Below the pieces are notes generated by a model. It saw nothing but the letters and a program-made list of their open reading frames with translations, had not been told where the DNA came from and did not search any database. The position numbers and the translations under genes are program-made. 5,752 nucleotides of DNA from an uncultured Eubacteriales bacterium. GTDB lineage: Bacteria > Bacillota > Clostridia > Christensenellales > Christensenellaceae. Shown piece after piece: positions 1-5,752 of this stretch (the first letter of the stretch is position 1; every line of letters begins with the position of its first letter). The stretch spans positions 1 to 5,752 of the forward strand of contig UQXU01000095.1 in assembly GCA_900545085.1 (NCBI GenBank), in the 5' to 3' direction.

Positions 1-176
1 ATATCATTTTCGCCGCCCTCTGCAATTATTGCAAGTGCCGCCACATTCTGCTCTGCAAACGGAATACCTACGCGCCCGCGAACAATGCCCGCATATTTTG
101 AGATTATGCTGTTAAAGCTCTCCTGTTTTTCATGCGGCGCATCCATAAGCACGCTGATTACTGCGATCTTTGTCAT
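1..176 (-). CDS. TM1266-family putative iron-only hydrogenase system regulator (3' end outside window)
   Basis: Only the first 58 codons are present; the gene runs off the left edge. The protein opens MTKIAVISVLMDAP and continues with a helix, then KYAGIVRGRVGIPF, then a strand ending AALAIIAEGG. This is the beta-alpha-beta plan of a small ferredoxin-like/ACT-type fold. The G-R-[VM]-G-I-P-[FY] segment is the hallmark I know from the TM1266 family, proteins of about 80 residues annotated as putative regulators of the iron-only (FeFe) hydrogenase system. Genes of this family often lie beside hydrogenase maturation genes, so hydE, hydF or hydG may follow past the left edge (inference). The ATG at 174-176 is preceded by AGGAGG at 185-190 with an 8-nt gap. 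The gene has its own promoter at 218-246 and is separated from efp by a terminator, so it is a separate transcription unit. Its actual regulatory activity is unproven, as far as I know. Confidence 0.82.
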   Translation of the reverse strand, partial: MTKIAVISVLMDAPHEKQESFNSIISKYAGIVRGRVGIPFAEQNVAALAIIAEGGEND

Positions 177-217
177 CTTGGTTGCCTCCTAATTAAATTG
201 TTTCCCTCTGTGGTTTT

Positions 218-246
218 ATTTTAACATCAGCAAGTCTTTATGTCAA
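218..246 (-). promoter_or_regulatory. Sigma-A type promoter for the TM1266-family gene
   Basis: On the minus strand, TTGACA (241-246) is followed by a 17-nt spacer and TAAAAT (218-223). This is a perfect -35, ideal spacing and five of six -10 bases. Transcription should start near 211, giving a leader of about 35 nt before the ATG at 176. It lies just downstream of the efp terminator, which fits a new transcription unit. Confidence 0.85.
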
Positions 247-265
247 CATCTGTAAAATAAGCATA

Positions 266-299
266 CAAAAAGGAGTACAGCTTTTGCCACTGCGCTCCT
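266..299 (-). terminator. Rho-independent terminator after efp
   Basis: Read on the minus strand, AGGAG (299-295) pairs with CTCCT (275-271). One C-A mismatch follows, then GCAG (293-290) pairs with CTGT (280-277, one G-U), closing a loop of 9 nt. A run of five T (271-267) follows directly. It begins about 22 nt past the efp stop codon and closes the four-gene operon. Confidence 0.8.
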
Positions 300-321
300 G
301 CATTTGAAAATAGAAAGCGTA

Positions 322-879
322 TTATACTCGCTCCATATACTCGCCTGTGCGAGTATCAACACGGATTTTTTCACCCTCGCTGATGAAGAGAGGAACCATA
401 ACCTTCGCGCCGGTCTCGAGGATAGCGGGCTTGTTTCCTGCTGTATCCGTATCGCCTTTGAAGCCCGGCTCTGTTTCAGCAACCGTCAGCTCTACGAAGT
501 TGGGAGCTTCTACAGAGAAGGGTTCGCCCTTGAAGAACTTAATAGTCACGTTCATGTTCTCAGTAATATACTGGATAGCTTCTTCTACCTTGTCATGGTT
601 AAGAGGAAGCTGATCGAATGTCTCTGTATCCATAAAATAGTAGAGCTCACCGTCGGAATACAGATACTGCATTTCCTTGCGTTCTACCATAGCCTTGGGA
701 TATTTCTCTGTGGGGTTGAATGTACGCTCGAGTACGCTGCCTGTCATTACGTTTTTAATCTTTGTACGAACAAAAGCCGCGCCCTTTCCCGGTTTTACAT
801 GCTGAAAATCTACGATCATCCATACCTGACCATCTATTTCAACCGTCATGCCCTTGCGAAATTCACCTGCTGTTACCAT
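322..879 (-). CDS. efp: Translation elongation factor P
   Basis: This 185-residue protein has the full length of bacterial EF-P, which binds between the ribosomal P and E sites and promotes peptide bond formation at polyproline stretches. The N-terminal KOW-like domain carries the loop [12 protein letters not shown] at 27-38. Its tip residue Lys32 corresponds to the lysine modified in Bacillus (Lys34 in E. coli). The middle OB domain contains MQYLY and the C-terminal OB domain carries the family signature [14 protein letters not shown]. No modification enzyme gene (epmA, epmB or ymfI type) is visible nearby, so the modification state is unknown. The ATG at 877-879 is preceded by AAGGAG (887-892) with a 7-nt gap. 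It is the last gene of the operon, 44 nt after the M24 peptidase gene, an adjacency well known from Firmicutes (yqhT-efp). A terminator follows at 266-299. Confidence 0.98.
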   Translation of the reverse strand: MVTAGEFRKGMTVEIDGQVWMIVDFQHVKPGKGAAFVRTKIKNVMTGSVLERTFNPTEKYPKAMVERKEMQYLYSDGELYYFMDTETFDQLPLNHDKVEEAIQYITENMNVTIKFFKGEPFSVEAPNFVELTVAETEPGFKGDTDTAGNKPAILETGAKVMVPLFISEGEKIRVDTRTGEYMERV

Positions 880-923
880 GTTTAATCTCCTTCTTAAATT
901 GATTCCATCTTTTGATATTATTA

Positions 924-1991
924 TTAAATGATGACTAAATCTTTACTGAGAGTATAAAAGCTCTCACAGCCATTCTCCGTCACCACTACCATATCTTCCG
1001 CTCGCGCGCCGAAACTGCCTCTGATGTATATCCCCGGCTCTATAGTTACGACATTGCCGATCTCCAAAGGAATTTCAGAATGCAGCATTCTCGGCAGTTC
1101 GTGAACACTGTAACCCACGCCATGTCCTGTAGCGTATTCAAAACAGTTTCCATAACCCGCCGCTTCTATCACATCGCGCGCCGCTTTGTCCACCGCCTTC
1201 GCACTCACACCCGGAGCTATCGCCTCGAATGCCGCATCGTTAGCAGACCTCACTATATTATATATCAGCTCTCGCTTTTCTTCAAGTCCCCCGACGCTAA
1301 TTGTACGGGTGAAATCAGTGCATCCGCTGTCTAAGCGTACTCCCATATCTATCATAGCCCAATCATGCTCTTGCAGACGCGCAGATGAGGGAGTCCAGAT
1401 AGGTTCGCCCGTATTTCGCCCAAACGCCACTACAGGCGGAAAAGAAGGCTCGGCGCCCTGCTTATGAATCGAATAGAGTATTTCAGCATAGATATCCTGC
1501 TCCGAAACTCCCGGCTTCATTTTTGATACGGCGTTGAGAAAAGCTTTCTCTGTTATCTCAGCGCCTCGGCGCATTCCCGCGATCTCTTCCTCTGTTTTTA
1601 TTTGACGAAGTTTATAAACTATATCGTCCACAGGCATAAGCTCCAAGTCCAACTGCTCGTCATACTTTTGCTTTTGCAGCAAAGTAACGTGTTTGAACTC
1701 TATGCCCAAAGATTTTGCATTGTGATCCGCCGTCAGTTCAGATATTATGCCCATTCGCTCAAACGCCACAGACTTCAGCGGCTCAAGCCCTTTTATTGTA
1801 TTTTTTATATGATCTATAAATCTAAAATCAGTTATATAATACTGCTTATCACGAAATATAATCACAAAGGAATCCGCCGCATTCAATCCGGAATACCACT
1901 GAACATTGCGCGGGCTGGTCAGCAGCACGGCATCCATCCCGTTATCATTCATATATGCGCGTATCGCTTTTGCTTTGTTGTCGCTATACAC
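924..1991 (-). CDS. M24-family Xaa-Pro aminopeptidase-like protein
   Basis: The 355 residues form a creatinase-like N-terminal domain (about 1-125) and a pita-bread M24 catalytic domain (about 130-345), the usual size of the YqhT/PepQ-like group, a cytoplasmic peptidase acting on Xaa-Pro peptides. All five metal ligands can be placed: Asp215 (MIDMG), Asp226 (CTDFTRT), His290 (TGHGVG), Glu318 (TIEPG) and Glu332 (RAEDM). The second active-site histidine, His297 (VHELP), and Arg330 are also present. The histidine usually found in the upstream N-x-x-E-P-H-H segment is missing: the sequence reads [11 protein letters not shown], with Ile198 in its place, which may alter activity. The start is GTG at 1989-1991, supported by GGAGG at 1998-2002 with a 6-nt gap, and it overlaps the end of the TIM-barrel gene by 8 nt, which suggests translational coupling. 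Substrate specificity (aminopeptidase or prolidase) cannot be told from sequence alone. Confidence 0.93.
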   Translation of the reverse strand: MYSDNKAKAIRAYMNDNGMDAVLLTSPRNVQWYSGLNAADSFVIIFRDKQYYITDFRFIDHIKNTIKGLEPLKSVAFERMGIISELTADHNAKSLGIEFKHVTLLQKQKYDEQLDLELMPVDDIVYKLRQIKTEEEIAGMRRGAEITEKAFLNAVSKMKPGVSEQDIYAEILYSIHKQGAEPSFPPVVAFGRNTGEPIWTPSSARLQEHDWAMIDMGVRLDSGCTDFTRTISVGGLEEKRELIYNIVRSANDAAFEAIAPGVSAKAVDKAARDVIEAAGYGNCFEYATGHGVGYSVHELPRMLHSEIPLEIGNVVTIEPGIYIRGSFGARAEDMVVVTENGCESFYTLSKDLVII

Positions 1992-2847
1992 CTTTCGCCT
2001 CCAAATACATGCGCTTCATAGCGGCCGCGTCCTCTGTCATCGTACCCTTGCTCTCGCAGAGTATGCGCGGCTCGAGCTTATATTTTATAAGCACAGGCGC
2101 CAGATTTGCAAAATCAGGTCCGAAGCCCTCGTCGGCAAAAGTGACATGCGCCTTCTCCCCCATTTTGGTATAGGCAATTTTTGAGAAATGAACATGCATC
2201 GAGCTCGTGCGCTCCTGCCCTATTCCATCTATGAGCTGCTTGATTATACTCTCAAAATCTTCTTGAGAATTAATCGCACCGATACCTCTGGCATGAAGAT
2301 GTGCAAAATCTATCGTCGGGATCAACCTCTCATCTATTCTGCACATCTCTATCGTCTCGGCAAGATCGCCAAGCTGGTTTATTTTCCCCATAGTCTCCGG
2401 ACAGTAAGTAAGATCGCCCATCCCTTCGCTGTCTATTATTTTAAGCACCTCGGCTAGATTCGTAAGAATATGCGCCTGAGCCTGAGCGCGATCCTGTTTG
2501 CCTCTCGCACCGGGATGAAATACTATTCTGTCTGCGCCGAGCCACTTAGCCGCGCGCGCACTCTCGAGAAAATAGTTTATATTCTTCCCGAATTTTTCCT
2601 CATCTGCATTTGCGTCAAACGCTAAATTTATGAAATACGGCGCATGCACACTCATGGCGATGCCATACTTCTCCGCTTCGTGTTTAATTTTATTCGCACT
2701 TTTCTCTCCCACACGCACTCCTCTGCCAAAAGAGTATTCGTATGCGTCAAGCCCTTTTTTAGACACAAACTCCATAGCCTCGTATGTATGCTTGCCGCCC
2801 TGCGCGTAGAAATCCTCGGAGTTCCCACTGGGACCGAATCTTATCAT
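1984..2847 (-). CDS. Endonuclease IV-like TIM-barrel metal-dependent protein
   Basis: This 287-residue protein resembles Nfo-type AP endonucleases and other xylose isomerase-like TIM barrels; E. coli endonuclease IV is about the same length. Metal ligands can be matched in order: His68 (VHAPY), His111 (FHPGA), Glu151 (PETMG), Asp180 and His183 (IDFAHLHARG), His218 (MHVHFSK), His234 (EKAH) and Glu265 (CESKG). The Asp of the Nfo Asp-Arg-His motif is replaced by Lys232, so the third metal site has only two of its usual three ligands. Tyr71 matches the Nfo DNA-penetrating Tyr in the Y-x-I-N-L segment. From memory, the opening MIRFGPSGN and GEKxH are typical of a clostridial and archaeal branch that is commonly annotated but little tested, so abasic-site cleavage is not assured. 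The ATG at 2845-2847 overlaps the flippase stop by 4 nt (ATGA), and GGAGG at 2859-2863 gives a rather long 11-nt gap. Confidence 0.85.
   Translation of the reverse strand: MIRFGPSGNSEDFYAQGGKHTYEAMEFVSKKGLDAYEYSFGRGVRVGEKSANKIKHEAEKYGIAMSVHAPYFINLAFDANADEEKFGKNINYFLESARAAKWLGADRIVFHPGARGKQDRAQAQAHILTNLAEVLKIIDSEGMGDLTYCPETMGKINQLGDLAETIEMCRIDERLIPTIDFAHLHARGIGAINSQEDFESIIKQLIDGIGQERTSSMHVHFSKIAYTKMGEKAHVTFADEGFGPDFANLAPVLIKYKLEPRILCESKGTMTEDAAAMKRMYLEAKGV
1989..2002 (-). promoter_or_regulatory. Ribosome binding site fixing the GTG start of the M24 peptidase
   Basis: GGAGG (1998-2002) lies 6 nt before GTG (1989-1991), inside the last codons of the TIM-barrel gene, whose TAG stop is at 1984-1986. 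No ATG occurs near the expected N-terminus; the first in-frame ATG would remove 13 residues of the N-terminal domain. Confidence 0.8.
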
Positions 2848-4394
2848 CTATGTACTATCCTCCGTGTTATCTTTGAAAATATACCTTTCGCTATGTCCAT
2901 CAGCCTGTCACATTCGTCAGTGCCCTTAAAGACTATAAGAAACACCAAATTAGGGATTATCATGCAAATAAGCAGACGGCCAATTATCGTCAGAATCGAC
3001 GCTTGAACAAATAGGAAATCACAGACGAGACGTGTGAGTACACATGCCACCGCCGTAGTCAAGAGATAAGCTGCATATCTTATAAAATAATCTCCCATCC
3101 CGGTCTTAAAACCATACTTAAAAAGTATTTTCGGTTCAAGCCACAGCAGAGTGCTGGCCGTGCTGACCAGAGTTCCGATATATACGCCTGTCATGCCCAA
3201 CGAAAAAACCAGCGCCAGAGAGACTACTATATTTACAATAACTGCGGCAATAGGCACCATCCTGCCCTCACGAAATATCCCCATCGTGTCGCGGAATGTA
3301 ATGTTGACATTTCTCATACCCTGAGTATAAAAATTAGCAACTATCAGAGTCATTATAACTTCACTCAGCACTCTGTCGGCGCCCGCCCAGATTGTGACAA
3401 ACGGCGTGAACAGGCAATAAAAACACACAGAAGCCCAGCCAAACATCCAGAAATTAGCAAACATTACTGTCTTGTACATCTTTATCTTTTGCTCTTTAGT
3501 TCCAAGAACATTAAGGTTTCCTATGGACGCCGTGATAGCCTTAAACACCTGCTGGAGCAGATTCCGCACTGTAGTAGTCAAGAGAACATAGTTTGAGTTA
3601 TAACCGGCCTGAACAGCACCGACAAACGAAGATATGATAACCGTATCCGTGCCGTTTATGACCACCTGACCTATTCTATAGAAAACTATGCTTCCCATAT
3701 CGCTGAATATTTTTTTACGCTCTTTAGGCGATATCTCCAGTTTTGTCGGCTTTGCAATATATGGATACATTCTGTTTGCAATTATCATAGTTATAATGTT
3801 CTGCAAAACATTTGTCGCGACCTGTATGCTCAGCGTAAGCATGTATTGCTTAGTCAGCAGCATCACAACGATCTGCACTGCATAGCACAAGATAGAAGTA
3901 GCGTAAACAACATTCGTGACAATATAGTTTTTCTGATGCGCCGTTATCAGCGTGCCTTTATATGCAAAGAAATACGTCGACGCCGTGTTAATCACAAAGA
4001 GAAGAAAAATAATTTGCACATGATCCGGCATCGTCTGACCGGGTTCGAGCTTTATGAAAGACTCCGCAAAAAACGAGACTATTATGCCGGCTATGACTAT
4101 AACCACGCCTATAGTCCTGTACGCTTTGCCATAGAGCTTCATAAGCGCCTTGATTTTGTTCTTATCCTGCTCGGCGACCGGTTTGTACAGAGCATAAACA
4201 ATGGCCGTACCCACACCTAGGTCAGCCAGCGAGAAAAGCATAAGAATATCAGTAAAGGTACCGTTAATTCCCAGATATATATCGCTTAGCGTATGTATAA
4301 ACACAGTGCGCATCGCGAAGCTCATTATTATGTTGAGAATCTGCCCTGTCAGACCGAAGGCAATATTTCTCAATGAATTTTGTGTTCTGCTCAA
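2844..4394 (-). CDS. Wzx-type polysaccharide flippase (MOP superfamily)
   Basis: The 516-residue protein is an integral membrane protein with about 12-14 hydrophobic segments, for example near residues 10-32, 46-70, 93-113, 125-146, 157-180, 185-206, 308-336, 380-400, 403-425, 437-460 and 466-490. The N-terminus (SRTQNSLRN, MRTVFIHTL, YLGINGTFTDIL, FSLADLGVGTAI) matches the polysaccharide transporter/Wzx-like branch common in Firmicutes, which moves lipid-linked sugar repeat units across the membrane. No glycosyltransferase or other polysaccharide gene is near, so the cargo is unknown. The start is TTG at 4392-4394, chosen because AGGAG at 4403-4407 lies 8 nt upstream and SRTQNS is the expected N-terminus; no in-frame ATG fits. 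It is the first gene of the minus-strand operon, driven by the promoter at 4430-4458. Its TGA overlaps the ATG of the TIM-barrel gene. Confidence 0.9.
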   Translation of the reverse strand: MSRTQNSLRNIAFGLTGQILNIIMSFAMRTVFIHTLSDIYLGINGTFTDILMLFSLADLGVGTAIVYALYKPVAEQDKNKIKALMKLYGKAYRTIGVVIVIAGIIVSFFAESFIKLEPGQTMPDHVQIIFLLFVINTASTYFFAYKGTLITAHQKNYIVTNVVYATSILCYAVQIVVMLLTKQYMLTLSIQVATNVLQNIITMIIANRMYPYIAKPTKLEISPKERKKIFSDMGSIVFYRIGQVVINGTDTVIISSFVGAVQAGYNSNYVLLTTTVRNLLQQVFKAITASIGNLNVLGTKEQKIKMYKTVMFANFWMFGWASVCFYCLFTPFVTIWAGADRVLSEVIMTLIVANFYTQGMRNVNITFRDTMGIFREGRMVPIAAVIVNIVVSLALVFSLGMTGVYIGTLVSTASTLLWLEPKILFKYGFKTGMGDYFIRYAAYLLTTAVACVLTRLVCDFLFVQASILTIIGRLLICMIIPNLVFLIVFKGTDECDRLMDIAKGIFSKITRRIVHR

Positions 4395-4407
4395 AGTCTC
4401 ATCTCCT
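4392..4407 (-). promoter_or_regulatory. Ribosome binding site for the TTG start of the flippase
   Basis: AGGAG (4403-4407) stands 8 nt before TTG (4392-4394). An ATG at 4400-4402 is in another frame and stops after three codons, so it is not the start. The weak start codon may keep synthesis of this membrane protein low (inference). Confidence 0.75.
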
Positions 4408-4429
4408 GTATATTCGTATACTAATTGTC

Positions 4430-4458
4430 ATTATACCCAACATTCTCAATAAAATCAA
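4430..4458 (-). promoter_or_regulatory. Sigma-A type promoter of the flippase-TIM barrel-M24-efp operon
   Basis: On the minus strand, TTGATT (4453-4458) is followed by a 17-nt spacer and a perfect TATAAT (4430-4435). The expected start of transcription is near 4422, giving a leader of about 28 nt. Bases 4408-4421 of that leader form a small inverted repeat (GTATA, CGAA loop, TATAC) directly before the AGGAG. No convincing second promoter was seen in the 44-nt gap before efp, so efp may depend on this one, although internal promoters cannot be excluded. Confidence 0.8.
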
Positions 4459-4493
4459 TAGCACATGCGGGAGTCACTTTTCAGCTTTATACG

Positions 4494-4514
4494 CATATAA
4501 TTTCATCAGGAGGT
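4494..4514 (+). promoter_or_regulatory. Possible -10 element and ribosome binding site of the plus-strand gene pair
   Basis: AGGAGGT at 4508-4514 is a strong ribosome binding site: AGGAGG lies 4 nt from the ATG at 4518 and 7 nt from the ATG at 4521, so the second ATG is better placed. A TATAAT at 4496-4501 (CATATAAT from 4494) could be a -10, but no good TTGACA-like -35 stands 16-18 nt upstream, and transcription from it would start about where the ribosome binding site begins. The true promoter is therefore uncertain. Confidence 0.4.
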
Positions 4515-4517
4515 GCT

Positions 4518-4799
4518 ATGATGAAAAAGGATTTAAAAAGCTTCATGAAAGGCAAAGGCAAGGAAGACGTCCCGCCGGACGTAAAACAGGATATAGAGAA
4601 AAAAGCGGCAAAATATCAGGGAAAGAGCGAAGACGAGCTTATGCGCGAGCTGAGTAAAGAAATTGCAAAAGGCAAGCAGGAGGGAAGCTTCACCAAAGAA
4701 AGCGCAGATAATTTCGTAAAAACCGTCTCGCCTATGCTCAACAGCGCACAAAAGAAAAAGCTGGACGCCATAATGCGTCAGATGAAGGCGGATAAATGA
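4518..4799 (+). CDS. Uncharacterised small lysine-rich helical protein, first gene of a pair
   Basis: I do not recognise a named family. The product is 93 residues from the ATG at 4518, or 92 from the adjacent ATG at 4521, which has the better distance from AGGAGG. It is strongly hydrophilic, with about 21 lysines, and has no signal peptide or membrane segment, so it is probably cytoplasmic. Counting from the second Met, a basic N-terminus (KKDLKSFMKGKGK) leads through VPPDV to two predicted charged helices at about 21-32 and 37-53. A turn (GSFTKES) and a C-terminal helix pair around VSPMLNSAQKKKLDAIMRQM follow. The ordered helix-turn pattern, good ribosome binding site and coupling to the next gene make it a real gene. 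It overlaps the 184-residue gene by 4 nt (ATGA at 4796-4799), so the two products probably work together. No function is assigned. Confidence 0.85.
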   Translation: MMKKDLKSFMKGKGKEDVPPDVKQDIEKKAAKYQGKSEDELMRELSKEIAKGKQEGSFTKESADNFVKTVSPMLNSAQKKKLDAIMRQMKADK

Positions 4800-5350
4800 A
4801 ACGTATTCTCCCAAACTCCGGTGCAATTCCCCCTCCGAAACAGCAGCCGCAAAGGCAGCCGCCGCTGTCCCCCATGCTCAGCGCACTGTTGGGAACTACA
4901 TTACAAGACGGTCTATGCAACCGCACTGCGTTTAATCTTTTAGCAGACATATATCCATATACTACAGGCCGCGACAGAGAGAGCATAAAAAATCTGCTGG
5001 ATATGCACGCTCAGCTCAGTTACGTCGCGGATTCTCCCGCCCTTCCTCCTGTGCGAACGCATTGTCTGCGCCGCCCGATGACTCAGGAAGAGAGACTGCG
5101 CGGAATGCTGCGCGTTCTAAGAAAATACGGCGGCATGAAGCAAAACAGTGCATTCACTATGATGGAGAGATATTTCGACATGTCTGCCAGAGTAAACTCG
5201 CTGCGCGGCGGAACAGGCGGTATGGGCGACATACTGTCCATGATTTCCCCGGGCGCAGCCGGCATGGGCAATATGCTAAACATGATGCAGAACTTGCAAG
5301 GTATGCAGAACATGGATATGTCTGCCCTTCTAAACATGATGAAAAAGTAA
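4796..5350 (+). CDS. Uncharacterised protein with Pro/Gln-rich N-terminus and Met-rich C-terminus
   Basis: I do not recognise a named family. The 184-residue protein has three parts. Residues about 9-25 are Pro/Gln-rich and probably disordered (IPPPKQQPQRQPP). Residues about 26-135 look helical and folded (SPMLSALLGTTL, then NLLADIYPYTTG, then EERLRGMLRVLRKYGG). Residues about 138-184 are low complexity, with Gly and very many Met: 11 of the 40 residues from 143 to 182 are Met, in imperfectly repeated units such as GMGDILSM and GMGNMLNMM. There is no signal peptide or clear membrane span. The ATG overlaps the previous stop by 4 nt, and the weak AAGG (4785-4788) suggests that translation depends on coupling. 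A hairpin terminator follows the TAA. The Met-rich tail resembles flexible hydrophobic binding surfaces such as the SRP54 M domain only in composition, so no homology is claimed. Confidence 0.85.
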   Translation: MKRILPNSGAIPPPKQQPQRQPPLSPMLSALLGTTLQDGLCNRTAFNLLADIYPYTTGRDRESIKNLLDMHAQLSYVADSPALPPVRTHCLRRPMTQEERLRGMLRVLRKYGGMKQNSAFTMMERYFDMSARVNSLRGGTGGMGDILSMISPGAAGMGNMLNMMQNLQGMQNMDMSALLNMMKK

Positions 5351-5388
5351 AAAAGAGTGGAGATGACAGTCTCCACTCCTGTTCTTTT
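5349..5388. terminator. Bidirectional rho-independent terminator between convergent genes
   Basis: GAGTGGAGA (5355-5363) and TCTCCACTC (5370-5378) form a perfect 9-bp stem with a 6-nt loop. On the minus strand it is followed directly by six T (5354-5349), a textbook terminator for the nitroreductase gene. On the plus strand the following stretch (CTGTTCTTTTGC) is less T-rich but probably still works for the Met-rich protein gene, whose stop lies 4 nt before the stem. Confidence 0.9.
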
Positions 5389-5396
5389 GCTTAAAA

Positions 5397-5752
5397 TTAT
5401 GCTTTTATTATCCTGCCCTCTCTCCTAGGTTTAGCCTCGGCGGGACGCGCGGAATATCCCAGTATGACAAAGCCAACGCCCGTGTACTTCTCATCTACAC
5501 CCCATTTTCTCATATAGGCCTTTCCTTCATCAGTTGAGAATACCTCTCGGGCGCGATGTATCCAGCAGGACGCGACGCCGAGGCTGTGAGCCGCGAGCAT
5601 CATTGTCCCTATGCAAAGGCTTCCGTCTTCGACATATGTCCGACGAGTCGAGTCTGCAAATACAACCAAAAGCGTCGGAGCGCCGTAAAACGGATCTGCA
5701 TCAACACCCATCACTGCCGCATTCATTCTCGACAATTCTGATATAGTCTCTT
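5397..5752 (-). CDS. Nitroreductase-family protein (5' part outside window)
   Basis: Only the C-terminal 117 or so residues are present. The reading frame stays open to the right edge, so the ATG lies beyond the window and the TTG at 5733-5735 is an internal Leu codon. Visible family features are FYGAPTLLVVFAD, then EDGSLCIGTMMLAAHSLGVASCWIH, then GVGFVILGYSARPAEAKPRREG. These correspond to the middle strand, the long core helix of the FMN-binding fold, and the C-terminal strand plus Lys/Pro/Arg tail of small single-domain nitroreductases of anaerobes. Such enzymes are FMN-dependent, usually dimeric and cytoplasmic, and use NAD(P)H to reduce nitro compounds, quinones or other acceptors; the natural substrate here cannot be inferred. 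The main FMN-binding N-terminal residues are outside the window. The gene ends with TAA at 5397-5399, 18 nt before the shared terminator stem. Confidence 0.9.
   Translation of the reverse strand, partial: ETISELSRMNAAVMGVDADPFYGAPTLLVVFADSTRRTYVEDGSLCIGTMMLAAHSLGVASCWIHRAREVFSTDEGKAYMRKWGVDEKYTGVGFVILGYSARPAEAKPRREGRIIKA

Noticed and set aside
304..885. A 193-codon open frame on the plus strand covering nearly all of efp
   Set aside because: It lies exactly antisense to a certain EF-P gene, has no ribosome binding site, and its translation is Cys/His/Tyr-rich without any recognisable fold; it is a by-product of efp codon use.
1602..2021. A 139-codon plus-strand open frame antisense to the M24 peptidase gene
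   Set aside because: It is antisense to well-supported coding sequence, has no ribosome binding site and has an implausible composition.
4425..4517. N-terminal extension of the small Lys-rich protein to an upstream ATG at 4425
   Set aside because: The ATG at 4425 overlaps the minus-strand promoter, has no ribosome binding site, and would add 31 residues unlike the rest; the AGGAGG at 4508-4513 clearly serves the ATG at 4518 or 4521.
4731..4890. The tetrapeptide SPML occurring in both proteins of the plus-strand pair
   Set aside because: Four residues are too few to show duplication or shared ancestry; the flanking sequences do not align.
5212..5346. Tandem nucleotide repeat in the Met-rich tail
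   Set aside because: The repetition is at the amino acid level only (Gly-Met and Asn-Met units); the DNA units differ in length and sequence, so no true tandem repeat is called.
5397..5735. Start of the nitroreductase gene at the TTG at 5733-5735
   Set aside because: The reading frame continues open to the window edge and the family has a long N-terminal part before this point, so this TTG is an internal Leu codon.

Overview
The window looks like chromosomal DNA from a low-to-moderate-GC anaerobic Firmicute, most likely of the class Clostridia. The signs are strong AGGAGG-type ribosome binding sites, TTG and GTG starts, sigma-A-like promoters, an M24 peptidase next to efp (the Bacillus/Clostridium arrangement), and a TM1266-type small protein, which belongs to anaerobes with iron-only hydrogenases. 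The genus cannot be fixed from the sequence.

Layout. (1) 1-176, minus: start of a TM1266-family putative hydrogenase-system regulator, cut by the left edge, with its own near-consensus promoter (218-246). (2) 4394-322, minus: a tightly packed four-gene operon. In order of transcription it holds a Wzx/MOP-type polysaccharide flippase (TTG start), an endonuclease IV-like TIM-barrel protein (4-nt overlap), an M24 Xaa-Pro-type peptidase (GTG start, 8-nt overlap) and elongation factor P. It runs from a promoter at 4430-4458 to a hairpin terminator at 266-299. (3) 4518-5350, plus: a divergent two-gene unit with no family I can name, a lysine-rich helical 92-93 residue protein overlapping by 4 nt a 184-residue protein with a Pro/Gln-rich N-terminus and a very Met-rich C-terminus. 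(4) 5397-5752, minus: the C-terminal part of a nitroreductase-family protein, convergent with region 3 and separated from it by a bidirectional terminator (5349-5388).

How the genes fit together. EF-P rescues ribosomes at polyproline, M24 peptidases act on Xaa-Pro peptides, and this pair is often linked in Firmicutes. The flippase and TIM-barrel genes are joined to them by overlapping stop and start codons, so all four are probably co-translated. No mobile element, CRISPR array, tRNA or rRNA was seen. The points most worth a second look are the uncharacterised plus-strand pair, the loss of a usually conserved active-site His in the M24 protein, and the altered third-metal site in the endonuclease IV-like protein.
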